DNA of 64,000 bases, taken from contig QKWP01000137.1 of assembly GCA_003550325.1 (NCBI GenBank), positions 101,126-165,125 on the forward strand, in the 5' to 3' direction. Below the pieces are notes generated by a model. The model searched no databases and was not told the DNA's origin. It saw nothing but the letters and a program-made list of their open reading frames with translations. Origin of the DNA: Gigaspora rosea (Eukaryota > Glomeromycota > Glomeromycetes > Diversisporales > Gigasporaceae). Shown in pieces: positions 1 through 11,058 of this stretch. The translations under genes were made by a program, and so were the position numbers. How positions within the stretch are numbered: position 1 is the first letter of the stretch; every line of letters begins with the position of its first letter.

Positions 1-2860
1 AAAATATTCCTATCATTTATGATTATGTTATAGAACCCATGCATATATATGAAAGAAATACATTCAATGACTTGTTTGAATATATTTTTTGCTTGATGTT
101 CAGAAAGAGCACCATTGTGTTTAAGATGATGATGAAGAGTTTTCCAGTTTGTTGATCGAATACTACAGTCCAATTCAGTTATCATAAGGAAAGTAGTTTC
201 TGTTTCTAACGTATTTATATATTTAACTAAATTTTTATGATTAGCTTCTTGCATAAAATACGTTTCCAATGGGATAACTGTATCGTAACTTTGAATTAAG
301 CCTGATAATCTTCTTTTGATAATATGTTTAATAGCTAATTGTGAATTATCAGTTTTCGAGGTTGCAATTGCCCAGTAACCAAAGTTGCTGGTGCATAAAT
401 ATTCGGTGTGCTTCACTGGAAGTTCCGCATTTAGACAGTTTAGAAAGATATTTTTATAACAACTAATGTCAATTAACTGATCATAATTATTAGCATCAAG
501 ATTATGTCCTAACATATTGTATTCAACCAGTTTGCCACCAAAATCGACCTTAAAAGTCATTTCTTCATGGGGATAAACAGCGCAAATGTTAAGATAAAAT
601 GGAGAAAGCTGTGTCTGATTCGTATTAAGTTTCGTAATCTTCAGTTCCAAAACATCTTTGGACCATCTAATTAATTTGAAATTCTGTTCCGGTGGATTGT
701 TAGCTGAATATAAAGTAGAAAATAAAATAATACAATTTTTGGACAGCGCAAAAGATAAAGGTATGAAGATAATATCATCATAACATGTTGTTAAGTCAAC
801 AAATGCATTATGAAAATCGATATCTGTTTCTCGTTGATTTTCGCTGAAAGCTCCCACCAAAGAAGGTTTCCCAATGATCATCCAGATTATATTCCTAAGA
901 AAAAGTATTAAAAAATAGAAGACTTTAAATTTAAATGAATAAGACACAATTGATATGACAAGACTCGTATATCTAAAAAAATAAAATTCTACAGTATTTG
1001 CTGAAACTGTACAAACCATCTCTTAATATTCCTTGCCATGCTTTCTTTAACGGTAATAAATGCAGAAAATCCATAACAGTCGAATAACCCAAAACTTATT
1101 GCACAGTCTTCCGACCTTATATCTTTATTGTCAAAAACTAGACCAAAGACATCATAAGAACTACTATCTAGTACTGAATTTTCATCAAAATTAATGCGAG
1201 CGTATGCCTCTGTCGAATTGTCATCCATATCAAAAGTTTTTACTCCTGTCAACAATATTCTGGAATCTAGTCGGTTTTCTAAAATAATTTCTATTTTATC
1301 TGCAAGTCATAATTTAGGATTTTATATAAAGGAGTAATTTGATCAATCCTAATAAATTTTAAATGCTCGTCATTATTTTCAACTTCACTAAACCAATCGA
1401 ATATTTGGTCCATCATTACAACTTGTCCATTTGATGTCAACAAATAATTAATATCAAAAATTTTTGTGCACTCAAGTATTTTATCGACGTCAGCTTGCGA
1501 TGCTGCTACAAATTTCTTTTTAATTAATGTATGACTTGATGTGTTCATTTGTTTTTTTCAGTATTTCTCTAAGTTGACTTCCTAAAACAATTGACTTCGG
1601 TAAAAAATGCCCAAATTCATTAAACACCTCTTGAAGTGCCCGATATGGGTGGATGCTTCTGACTGCGTCCTCAATAGCTTTCTTAAATACTGGCAATGGC
1701 GCAACACATTGATCAAGAAATATTTCAATTTTTTCATTATGTAAAAGTAAGTAAACATTATCAATTTGTGTTGTCGAATTATATTCTATAAATGGAATCG
1801 AACTTAATTTATGAGTGACTTTATTTCTTAAAAGAATTTCTTCCATGCTAGTTTCAGGTTGAATAAGCTGCAAATAATAGTTATTTTTTTTGGAAACAAT
1901 TGGGCTTTGTGTAAAAGCCAATGCTTGATTGTTTGGCAAAGAGATTCCAAATTGATCTATTAACATTCCATATCGAAAAGGGAGCTTGCTAATCCATATT
2001 AAATTTCTTAAAGGAATATCTTTGATCCAATCATTTAAGGTAATTTCCTGATGTTTTTTAGAGATACCTGGAATCAACCGATGAATAAACGCATCAGAAT
2101 TATATGTATATTCTACTTTTTCTAGAAAAGTAAATATTGGAATAATTTCTTCATAAGATATTATTTCAACCACATTGTCTTCATACAAGCGCCTAATCCA
2201 TATTGCTAAATCTTTGGGGTTTTTTAAGTTTTTATTTGTTGTCTCAATAATAGGAAAATCAAATATTGTTGCATCTTCAAATGGGCTCTCTCTTTGTGCC
2301 TCGTGTGAATCAAGTGCCCATGCAAGATGTGATTTAAAGTGCTCAATTTGCACAGATTTGGCATCAGCAAAATTTCTAAGAATTAATTTTCCTCCAGCAA
2401 GTAGTTTTTTAGCAAAAAATGTCCATATTCAGTATAATTATCCGTGATGAAGGCCTCTTCTTCACTATTTAAATCAAGCTTAAAGCCTTTATTTATCGTC
2501 CCGCTATAAGTGATCTCAGCAATTGGGAATAAAAGACATACATCGGTTTCACAAATATCATTAAAGGGATTTTCTTTTGTCAATGAAAACTCTGGATAAT
2601 TATCTCGTAATTCATCCCAAAATGATTTTGATCTATCCGAATTGTCATTAGCAACAGTATACACTAACGGTTCTCTTGAGCATGTAACAATATCTAATTT
2701 CCATTATAACCAAAGATTATTCTATTACTTGGTATAAAATTGTTGCCAGCCAGATACAAACCATGATTCAACCTCCACGCCTTTACTAATTTCTGATCTT
2801 CTGACGAATCATCAAACTCTTTTAGTGCATAATTTGAAAGAATACTACGATACTTGCCGA
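1..2860 (-). pseudogene. Rhizophagus-type kinase gene with long N-terminal region, broken, runs off left edge
   Basis: Minus-strand coding blocks at about 2840-2695, 2697-2383, 2380-1520, 1548-1291, 1290-989 and 905-1 follow one another in the order I know from a Rhizophagus family: a long uncharacterised region (phrases FGHFLPKSIVLG, INYLLTSNGQ, ITPLYKIL, VFGLVFDNKD) and then a kinase domain. An intron probably lies between about 1020 (donor GTTTGT) and 906 (acceptor CTTAG); the next exon reads IIWMIIGKP. The kinase lobe shows the ATP-lysine motif QLAIKHI near 320. Near the left edge, the place of the catalytic HRD motif reads NII in the string NIIINDRNI, so the catalytic Asp is absent. Reading-frame changes near 2697, 2390, 1535 and 1300 suggest a dead gene unless some are tiny introns or sequencing errors. 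It lies about 80 bp downstream of the next kinase gene, in the same orientation. Family by recognition; biochemical role unknown. Confidence 0.6.
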
Positions 2861-2942
2861 TATTACTAATATAAAAGATTTAATCCAAGTTATATTAGAA
2901 TAATTCATTTATTATTTAAAATTGAACTTAAAATAATTTTAT

Positions 2943-4513
2943 TTACACTTTGCTATCGATTAAGTTAATTGGATCAGATAAAGATGTTGTACTTTCAAAT
3001 GAATTTACTTGTTCTTCAATTGACAACATCTTCGAATTTTTGAGAGAATATTCTTTTCCTTTTAGTCTTTGCATTTCGCCGGTAAGATCGTATTGTTGAA
3101 CAACTGTGGGATATGATGTCTCTGTAGACAGGATATCAATGTCTAGGATATCAGTGTCTGTATAAATCGGTTCTTCACTTAAATTTTTAAGACTATCCAA
3201 TATTTCAGAAGTTTTAGGTCTTAATGAAGGATCTGGGCTCCAACATTTTTCATATATATCTATATATTGTATAGGCATTCCTTTTTCACGATTTTCTCTC
3301 AGGCCAAAATAAAGTTTATAGCTTAAATCACCGTTAGATTTGTCTTCAAAAGGAGAGCGACAAGTGTATGTTTCCCACATAAGCACACCGAAACTATAAA
3401 TATCTGAGGACTTTGAGTATTTATTGGTATAATTTAATCTTCCGCTTAATAATATTGGATCGACATAAGATTGTACTCCTCTAACTTCCGATGTCTTTGC
3501 TGATTCTAGAAGAGATTTTGAAAGACCAAAATCTGCCAATAGAGCTTTTTCATTATGAATTAAAACATTGTTTAAATGCTACAAAATTAATAATGTAATT
3601 ACATACAACGATGATTAAATTGAAATAACTAAATAACAGTAAGTAATTGCTAACTTGCCAAATTTCTATGTACTATATCGTTATCATGCAAAAATTTCAA
3701 TCCTTCGATAATAGATATACATATAGAAATTTTATTACTTAACTCCAGTGTATCTTTATTAATACAAAGATAGTTCTTTAGTGTGCCGTTGTTAGCGTAT
3801 TGCATCACAAGAATGTAGCCAAACATCCATAATATTTTTCTAAAACCACTTCTTTATTTATACTAAAGTTTGTTCTCGCTTATTTTTTTCCCAATGTTTT
3901 CCAAAATTTCAGACCAAAAAATCTCTTTTTCCAACTTTTCTGCCACCTCTTTTTTTGGCTTTATTGTTTCCTTTCAGGATCTATTAATGACGAATTATAG
4001 TCAGCATTAATTTTTTTTCTCATGACAAAATTTATTTAATCTATTTATTAGAACGCTGCATATCCAAATGATATGTGCATAAACAATTTTTACCGTGTGA
4101 TAGTCCGAAGAATTCGATGATATTACTTTTACAATTCTTAGATAGTCTCAAAGCATACAACTGAAATATAATTAGATAAGCATGATTAGTATGAGTGATT
4201 TATTTATCACCCGCTTTTTTATATTATTTTCAACAAACCTCGCGTTTAAAATCATATAAACTCGTAGGAGTTTCATGTTTAACGTATTTCGCCGCTATAA
4301 TGTGTCCTTTCCATGTTCCTTTGTAAACTTTACCAAAGCCACCTTTAAAACTATTCGTAAAATCTATTTCCAAATCACTAAATTCAATATCACAAACTGG
4401 CGCTATTCCAAAACGTCCAACATGGATTTTAGATGATCAGATATATTGTCATAATCAAATTCTTATTAAGATTGTCTTTTATTTTTCTGATTACCTTCTG
4501 AAGCATTCGACAT
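2943..4513 (-). pseudogene. TKL-like protein kinase gene with HRN in place of HRD, five exons, probably inactive
   Basis: Proposed exons on the minus strand: 4513-4495 (MSNASE), 4402-4239 (glycine loop FKGGFGKVYKG, lysine in IIAAKYV), 4160-4094 (RLSKNCKSNIIEFFGLSH), 3839-3659 (VMQYANNGTLKNYL, EGLKFLHDNDIVHRNL) and 3578-2943 (NNVLIHN, LADFGLSK, SDIYSFGVLMWE, CWSPDPSLRP). Splice sites are GT-AG except the last donor, GCAAGT at 3658, a GC-AG intron. The catalytic loop reads VHRNLHLNN, with Asn where an active kinase has Asp; the DFG motif is kept. The join of exons 3 and 4 is not in frame as spliced, so there is a frame break near 3839 or an unrecognised splice. Tandem TKL-like kinases are abundant in Glomeromycotina. 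The C-terminal 80 residues after the kinase domain are acidic and unrecognised. It is a pseudokinase or a decaying copy. Confidence 0.65.
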
Positions 4514-4633
4514 GTTTTCTATAATATGAAAATATAAGATATATACTTAATGCTTGTACAGTTTATTTCCGATGGTTAACTGTAATAATATACTAAAATC
4601 TTGTGAAGGATGTCAATGAAGGACTTCAAAATA

Positions 4634-4796
4634 CAGTCAAACCTCTCCAAGTATACCCTCTATAAGTGGACACTATCTTTAAATGTACACTCAGATTCTG
4701 GACAAAATATATACATGACATCTATAAATACACTTTTTCTTATTATTCTCTAAATGCAATTGGTTCCAAGGACATGCACTTAGAGAGATCTGACTG
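4634..4796. mobile_element. pogo/Tigger-like MITE, 163 bp
   Basis: Starts CAGTCAAACCTCTCCAAG and ends CTTAGAGAGATCTGACTG, imperfect terminal inverted repeats flanked on both sides by TA (4632-4633 and 4797-4798). A CAGTC-type terminus with a TA target duplication is the mark of Tc1/mariner-pogo elements. There is no room for a transposase, so it is non-autonomous. At least four similar copies occur in the window (12164, 19617, 20247, 34039). Confidence 0.75.
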
Positions 4797-4798
4797 TA

Positions 4799-5485
4799 TC
4801 TCATTGTCCTTTTCCTTACATAGCATGGTGAACATCCAGATATTCTATATACCGGATACACGTAATCGTAAATACTGAAATACAGCTGATATACTAGTGT
4901 AACCTTAACGATAAAATAAATCAAGAAACGAATGATGTATTCCCTTAGTAATGCTAAAAAAAATCTAAGATCCGACGTTATGTTCTCCTAATAACGGAAC
5001 TACCATCCCTCGCCTTCATTGCTCATTAGATACTTGTAGGCAACTCAATATTAGATCCGTTCGAACTCCAGCAATACTTCATTAGGTTATCTATTCTATC
5101 ATAATATTTATGTTTTATTCAATATTACTCACCGTCAAATAGCCTTTTATTGCGGTTCCTGAAGTTTAAAGTATTGTTTAAAAAGATAAAAAACTAAGTT
5201 TCAAACTCAATTATATTAAAAAAGTTGGACTATAGATACCCACCTTTGCACAATTGTTTGCATTAGGCAGAAAATAAAAGGGTAATATTTTCTCCCAATT
5301 AATATTTTTTTAAAAAAAAAGTTTTAAGTGTAAAAGTTTGTCGCTTTTCGTAATTAAATATTTTTATATCGGGAGATAGAGGTTTTTATTATTAAAAAAG
5401 ATGGATCATCAAAACGCTTCACTAAATAATTAATAATTATGACTAAGCATACCTAAATGTGTAAACAGTAACAATAAATGCATTT
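4799..5485. other. AT-rich spacer, no gene seen
   Basis: No open frame with protein-like composition and no repeat termini recognised. A run of T and A tracts and short palindromic AT stretches only. It ends at the left direct repeat of the DIRS-like element. Confidence 0.5.
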
Positions 5486-5799
5486 GAAAAGCCTGTCAAC
5501 GAAGTGACAGGGCGATCATTATTGCGAAATCAGATGACTTTTGATCGGGCATATTACAGGTTTAAATGTATCCTTTTATGGTTATTCTTTGATTATTGTT
5601 GTTATATGTGGAAACTTGTTTTTGTGCAGGTAATTTGTGATTAGCATATGATTTCAAAGTGCTCATTGTTGTGTTTATTGTTAGATCGGTACAGGGGTAA
5701 GGGACAATGGCAAGCAGGATATTTAAGGCTGATTGTCGTTTGGGAAGAAAGTATCCTTTTTCTTCGCTATCGCTCGCCTTTGTAGAGGCTGGCTCTATC
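5486..5799 (+). repeat. A1 split direct repeat of the DIRS-like element
   Basis: Begins GAAAAGCCTGTCAACGAAGT and ends GGCTGGCTCTATC. The same sequence recurs at 9906-10221 with a handful of differences. The pair marks the left end and the internal junction of the element. Confidence 0.85.
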
Positions 5800-5831
5800 G
5801 TTTTCTGTCGCATACTATACATTTCTTTGTG

Positions 5832-5869
<38 letters not shown>

Positions 5870-5923
5870 AACCAAATTTAATAGTTGCGTTTAGCACATA
5901 TAGTACTTTACAAGTATTGGAAT

Positions 5924-6241
5924 ATGTCTACGAATCGCTCAATGAATGCCGGGAGTTGGACAAAGCTGACTTTAACCGAGCTGAAGGACTTGTGTGCAGC
6001 TTGTGGCCTCTCCGTGGAGGGTAATAAAGAAGAGCTAGGCGAAAGACTACAAGCCTATTTTGACAAAAGGAAGGATAAAGGACCGGAGGCGCAGCTGAAA
6101 GAAAATAATAAAGGTCGAGAGTCGGGGGCCGGAGATCCCAGAGATATGACAGGAGAAGCAGTAGATGTGGATTTGGATGCAGATGGAGGTGGTGATTTCG
6201 AGGATAATTTAGATGAAGAATCCCAGGAAGCAGATAATTGA
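5924..6241 (+). CDS. ORF1 of the DIRS-like element: SAP-domain protein
   Basis: About 105 residues, starting MSTNRSMNAG. The first 45 residues form a SAP-type helix-extended loop-helix: LTLTELKDLCAACGLSVEGN followed by KEELGERLQAYF. SAP domains bind AT-rich DNA or chromatin. The rest is acidic and disordered (DVDLDADGGGDFED). It is the first frame after the left repeat and probably the N-terminal part of the element's gag-like product. A SAP domain in this position is not something I know as a standard DIRS part. It looks whole as a short frame; whether it is a complete protein is open. Confidence 0.6.
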   Translation: MSTNRSMNAGSWTKLTLTELKDLCAACGLSVEGNKEELGERLQAYFDKRKDKGPEAQLKENNKGRESGAGDPRDMTGEAVDVDLDADGGGDFEDNLDEESQEADN

Positions 6242-6243
6242 AT

Positions 6244-6957
6244 TAGAGAGGAATTTGAAGCACGTTTTAAAGGGAAAAAGAAAGTAACATCAGTTCCTGT
6301 TGACGTTTTTCTGACTGCGTTAAGTAGCATCGAGAGAAAGATGGATAGAAGTTTCTCTGCGTTGTATAGGGAGATTGAAGATGGAGATGGGTTAGATGAG
6401 GCGTGGCCAAAGGTTAAAATTTCAAGAGCACGTGACCAGTACGAGTACGAATTTTTAACGAAAATTGGTAGACATTTGGATAAGGCAATTAGGATGTTGC
6501 CAGATTCTACTAGAAAAGAATTTGTTGGTGTATATGACGAAGTTGAAGCAAGGGCTGTTACATTAAGACTAGCGGATAACAAGGGTGGAGTACTGCTTTG
6601 CAGATAGTAGGGAGTAATGATAAGATGATGGATAAATATAAAGACTGTATACCATTATTTGGCCAGGCAGGGCAAACTCCACGTTCATATAGCTGAGTGT
6701 ACAGGAGAAGGGCCCGTAGGTATCAGCAAAAGAGAAGAAGAGAATCACCTACTTTATCGGATTTGGAAAGGGATTATTATGAGAGGAGTAAGAAAAAGGG
6801 GAGAAAAATTTCATTCTTTTGGGCCAGAAATTTTTATGGCTACTCAGATCGACAAGGAACAGTTACCTGCTATAACTGCGGGGGTATTGGACACATCATT
6901 TCGAATTGCCCCTCTGCAAACCCAAGAACTCCTAACAAACCAAAAAGCCAGGATTGA
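6244..6957 (+). pseudogene. gag-like part with CCHC zinc knuckle of the DIRS-like element (fossil)
   Basis: A helical gag-like stretch (DVFLTALSSIERKMDRSF, DQYEYEFLTKIGRHLDKAIR) is followed near 6860-6900 by a retroviral-type zinc knuckle, CYNCGGIGHIISNC (CX2CX4HX4C), which in gag proteins binds the element's RNA. It lies directly ahead of the reverse transcriptase, in a different phase. Broken; a few breaks. Confidence 0.6.
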
Positions 6958-6959
6958 CT

Positions 6960-7996
6960 ACACTTGGACTGGACTTGTAGAGAAGGATATGTTGGAAGAC
7001 CAAATATCAGTTGTAGGGAGAATGCAAGTTGTGGATGCTTTGAATTATTGGCAGCACAAAATTGGTCTGTCACCAGTGGTTATGGATTGGCTTAGAAATG
7101 GAGTTCCAATATATCCAAGGGGTGTGTTAGTATTAGTGGCAAAGCCTGCGCCAAATCAGTACAATTTGTCAGTAAATCAACAGGAATGGGTAAGAAAGGA
7201 ATTGGATTGGTTAATAAAGTCTGCAGCAATAGGGTGTTTGGGGAGTCAGGTGACAAGACCAAAATTTTTACTAGAAGTAAGCCCGGTTTTCCTAGTGCCA
7301 AAGAAGGGACCAAAGAAATGGCAGATGGTTATAGACTTGAGGTATTTAAATACGATTCTTCCCGAGAAAAGCATGCGTTTCGAAGGTTTGGGCAGCTTGC
7401 TTCGTACAATAGGAAAGGGTTGGTATGTGATCACGTGGGATCTAAAGGATGGGTATTACCATATGATGATGAGAGAGGACGCGCAATGTTTTTTTGGTTT
7501 CCAAATAGTGGGCAATTGGTATTATTACAAAGTTCTCCCCTTTGGTCTCTCGCAGGCAGTGTTGATTTTTTCCAAGATTATGCGAGCTATAGTAGGTCAT
7601 TGGAGGTCACTAGGTTTATTTTGTGAAAATTATTTAGACGACTTTTGGTTGGCTTACCCTTTGTTGGAAACCTTGATCAAAATAAGGGATACGGTAATAG
7701 AGATAGACCTAGAGAAATGCAGATTGGTAAGAGAAAAGTCGAAAGGGCAGTGGATTCCATCTCAACAGGTAAAGTTTTTTGGCTTGATAATAGATATGGT
7801 AAAGGCACAGATTATGGTTCCGAAGAACAAGGTGATGGAAGTAAAAGAGTTGATGTTAGAGTTGGTAGGAAAAGAGAAGATCTCAGCTCGCAGGTTAGCT
7901 TCAGTAACGAGAAAGATACAGTCACTAAGCAGAGCATTTGCACCTGCAAAGGTTCGTTGCCTAGAATTCTATTCGTTAATAGATGCAGCAAACTGA
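6960..7996 (+). pseudogene. DIRS-type reverse transcriptase (fossil part)
   Basis: The long frame carries reverse transcriptase motifs in order: SPVFLVPKKGPKKWQMVIDL (motifs 1-2), WDLKDGYYHMMM (the first catalytic Asp region), YKVLPFGLSQAVLIFSK (template-grip motif), ENYLDDFWLAYP (catalytic YxDD as YLDD) and QQVKFFGLIIDM (motif 6). The LPFGL and YLDDF wording is typical of DIRS-order enzymes. Catalytic acids are present in this stretch. It makes cDNA from the element RNA. The whole element is nevertheless broken. Confidence 0.8.
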
Positions 7997-7999
7997 AGC

Positions 8000-8450
8000 C
8001 CATGGCAATGGGATGCGTTTGTGAATCTGTCAAAACAAGCACGAGAAGATGCAAGTTGGGTAGCAAAGAATTTGGAGAAGAAAAATGGATACCCAGTTTG
8101 GAAGCTGTCAAGAGTAAAGCAAGTGTTCGGATGCTTCGTCAATAGGTTGGTCAGCCATTTTTGGAAGCCACAGGGCATTCGGAAATTGGAACTCAGTAAG
8201 GTCTCACAAGGAAATTACAAGACTAGAGGCAGAAGCTGTAATTTTGGGGTTGGACTCTTTTGCAAAACTACTGCAGGGTTCATAGATAGATCTATATATA
8301 GACAACTGGGGTGCTATTGGGACAATTTTAAAGGGGGGCAGACTCCCATAGCAGAAGAATTTGCTAAGAAGATTGTGGACTCTGGTAGACAAATGGGATA
8401 TTTGGATCAACGAAGTTTTTTGGGTACCTTCAGAGGAAAACCCAGCTGAC
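8000..8450 (+). pseudogene. RNase H-like part of the DIRS-like element (fossil)
   Basis: This stretch follows the reverse transcriptase and lies where DIRS elements carry RNase H. Fragments such as WDAFVNLSKQAREDASWVAK, VSHFWKP and RQLGCYWDNFKGG look like the connection and RNase H region but fall in more than one phase. Assignment rests mostly on position. Broken; a few breaks. Confidence 0.4.
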
Positions 8451-8546
8451 GAGTTAACTAGAATTTTAGACGAAAACGACTGGTGCTTAAGCCAAACAAT
8501 ATTCAACCTTTTGGAAGAGAAGTAGGGACCACATATAATAGACCGC

Positions 8547-9816
8547 ATGGCCAACGATCAGAACAGCAAATTGACTCGATTCAACAGCAGGTTTTATTGC
8601 CTAAATTTAGAAGGAGTAAACTGCTTCACTCAGGATTGGTCAAAAGAGAACAATTATGTATGCCCACTGATAGCACTAGTTCATTGGGTTTTGCAGCACA
8701 TAATACAGGAAAAAGCAGTGGCGACAATAATCATACCCAGGTGGGTCTCGGCAGCATGGTGGCCGTTGCTACTCTATATTCAGGTCAGCTATACAGTTCT
8801 GCCTCCAGCTCGGATGTCATTCGTAAAGGGTTTCTCAGGGAAGGTGGAACCATGGAAGAACCCAAATTGGCAGTTCCTAGCAGTAAGAGTAGGTTAGTTA
8901 GTAAGTTGCTGATGAGGGCACAATCTTTGAGTAGGAAATCGGTATCAGAGGATTGGAATCGACATTTGGATAAGGCATAGTATATATATAAAGGCTATTG
9001 TGAGATTATGGGGCTACAGCTTTACAGTCAGAGGTTGATACACTTGTATCCTTTCTTGTTTGGTTGGACTTGGCGCATTCCTTTTAAGGATACGTAGATT
9101 TCCTAGCAGCAGTATCAAGAGAGCATCTAGAGTGTCACTTCTCAGACCCTTCTAAAGATTATAGAGTCAAGAGAATTTGTAAAGCATTAGTAAAGGAATA
9201 TAAGAAGGATAAGGAACCAAGGTGGCCCCGTGACCCCTGACAGTCTCTGCTTTGAGACAGTTTGTGGACAAAAAACCACAGTGTATGAGTAAGAATTTGT
9301 GATACGAAATACAGCCTTGGTAGCTATTGGGTTGAGAACAATGTGCCATCCTGGTAATTATGTAAATTGAAATTTAAGGATGTGAAATTCAGTGACAAAT
9401 TGTGCTGGGTGCACATAAGTTCCTCCAAAACAGATCAATTTGCAAATAGGAAGTTTATTCCTATTGAATATATGAATAGTCATTACTGCCCAGTTAGGTA
9501 ATTAAGAAGATACTTAGAAATTAGGCCAAAAACTACAGAGGATCAACCTCTTTTTCTGTCAAACCGGGAAAAGCAATTGACAGTGGGAGCTGTCAGTGCT
9601 ATTGTCAAAAGAATAGCAAGTAATGCAGGAGCTAGTGGTAGATTTACAGCTCATAGCATCAGGATTGGTGGTGCAATAGCTGCAATGGAAGCAGGCTTAT
9701 CTTTAACACAAATACGAGCCATAGGTGGCTGGGACAGCAAGGCAGTCATGTTGTATTTAAGGTCCATTGGAACAGTGAAATTGCAGTTTTCTAAAAAAAT
9801 AGGTTTTGCAATGTAG
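8547..9816 (+). pseudogene. tyrosine recombinase of the DIRS-like element (fossil)
   Basis: The last 80 codons show the C-terminal catalytic half of a lambda-integrase-like enzyme: HSIRIGGA (the HxxR box) and GGWDSKAVMLYLRS, which ends in the nucleophilic Tyr. The upstream part (8547-9570) has N-terminal core-binding character, with a stretch near 9380-9480 corresponding to the first catalytic Arg region. This enzyme integrates the circular cDNA in DIRS-order elements, in place of a DDE integrase. Broken; several breaks. Confidence 0.7.
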
Positions 9817-9827
9817 CGATCCTCTTC

Positions 9828-9904
9828 TATTCCCATAAGTTTTTCAGCTTTGTTAAATAAATTTTTAGTTGTTTAAATAAAGTCATCTGATTGAGCAATA
9901 ATAA
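9828..9904 (+). repeat. B1 split direct repeat
   Basis: Begins CTATTCCCATAAGTTTTTC and ends TTGAGCAATAATAA. It is repeated at 10859-10936. It sits directly against A2, the usual B1A2 junction of PAT/Ngaro elements. Confidence 0.8.
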
Positions 9905-9905
9905 T

Positions 9906-10221
9906 GAAAAGCCTGTCAACAAAGTGACAGGGCGATCATTATTGCGAAATCAGATAACTTTATGATCGGGCATATTACAGGTTTAAATGTATCCTTTTAT
10001 GGTTATTCTTTGATTATTGTTGTTATATGTGGAAACTTGTTTTTGTGCGGGTAATTTGTGATTAGCATATGATTTTCAAAGTGCTCATTGTTGTGTTTAT
10101 TGTTAGATCGGTACAAGGGTAAGGGACAATGGCAAGCAGGATATTTAAAGCTGATTGTCGTTTTGGAAGAAAGTATCCTTTTTCTTCGCTATCGCTCACC
10201 TTTGTAGAGGCTGGCTCTATC
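9906..10221 (+). repeat. A2 split direct repeat
   Basis: Second copy of the 5486-5799 sequence, starting GAAAAGCCTGTCAACAAAGT. Differences from A1 are few and scattered, which sets a modest age for the insertion. Confidence 0.85.
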
Positions 10222-10261
10222 CCCTTCCTTACTCACCCGAAGTCGAGCAAGTAAAAATAAT

Positions 10262-10625
10262 GTTATGCAGTGCAAGGACCTGATGTTTTGTGATTCAGGC
10301 TTCACGGCTGCATTAGCAGTGCAAGGACCTGATGATTTGTTATGCTAGGCTCCACAGCTGTGTTGACAGTGCAAGGACCTGATGATTTGTGATACCAGGC
10401 TTCACGGCTGCATTAGCAGTGCAATGACCTGATATTTTTTGTTATGCCAGGCTCTACGGCTGTGTTAATAGTGCAAGTACCTGATAATTTGTGATGCCAG
10501 GCTCCACGGCTGTGCTAGCAGTACAAGGACCTGATGTTTTTGTTGGCCTCCACGGCTGCAGTAGTAGTACAAGAACTAATATGCAGGAGTTTTAACAACT
10601 GCAAGTGACAGTACAAGGACATAAT
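10262..10625 (+). repeat. minisatellite inside the DIRS-like element, ~62-bp unit
   Basis: About six degenerate copies built around GCAGTGCAAGGACCTGATG and a CAGGCTTCACGGCTG box, lying between A2 and B2. The last copies decay. The region between A2 and B2 is non-coding in this element. Confidence 0.75.
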
Positions 10626-10858
10626 AAGAAGGTTAACTTGCTTATAGCAGCATGGACAATATACTGATTCTCTTCTTCGCTATAGAGAAGTCTCCCTACT
10701 TGAAATCGATTTAGTATGTAAATGGTTTGGATCGCCATTTTGTCTGTGGTCTTACAGGTCTTGAATAGTGATCTTTGCTTGCTGTTTTGCCAAAAATATA
10801 GGTTATCGTAGAGAAGAATGAGATAATATATATTAGAGCCAGCAAGTATAGCAAACCC

Positions 10859-10936
10859 CTATTCCCATATGTTTTTCAGCTTTGTTAAATAAATTTTCAG
10901 TTGTTTAAATAAAGTCATCTGATTGAGCAATAATAA
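10859..10936 (+). repeat. B2 split direct repeat, right end of the DIRS-like element
   Basis: Copy of 9828-9904 (CTATTCCCATATGTTTTTC to GAGCAATAATAA), marking the right boundary of the element. Confidence 0.8.
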
Positions 10937-11058
10937 AAATTAATGCATTCTGCCCATCTGAACTCTGTTCGTCCTTGTTCGGAACTCGAACCAGTTAAAC
11001 ACAAGTTTTCAATCACGTGAATTTAATTATGTAAAATGAAACTTAGTATGTTCGAATT

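Larger units (their letters stand above)
5486..10936 (+). mobile_element. DIRS/PAT/Ngaro-like tyrosine-recombinase retroelement (fossil)
   Basis: The outline is A1 (5486-5799), coding region, B1 (9828-9904), A2 (9906-10221), internal minisatellite, B2 (10859-10936). This split direct repeat order, A1 - genes - B1A2 - B2, is how PAT and Ngaro members of the DIRS order end. The coding part runs: SAP-domain protein, gag-like part, zinc knuckle, DIRS-type reverse transcriptase, RNase H-like part, tyrosine recombinase. The repeats differ at only a few positions each (by eye under 5%), so the insertion is fairly young. The coding region is broken, with several breaks. Such elements integrate with a tyrosine recombinase and leave no target duplication, and none is visible. 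Confidence 0.8.

Noticed and set aside
1582-2447. Plus-strand or alternative-phase frames over the left kinase gene
   Set aside because: They overlap the minus-strand family sequence and show no motif.
5562-5897. Minus-strand 111-codon frame containing a Phe/Lys run
   Set aside because: It crosses the poly-T/poly-A tract and the A1 repeat of the DIRS-like element; the composition is that of translated low-complexity DNA.
7092-9349. Several long alternative frames over the reverse transcriptase and recombinase region
   Set aside because: Shadows of the element's coding strand without any motif of their own.
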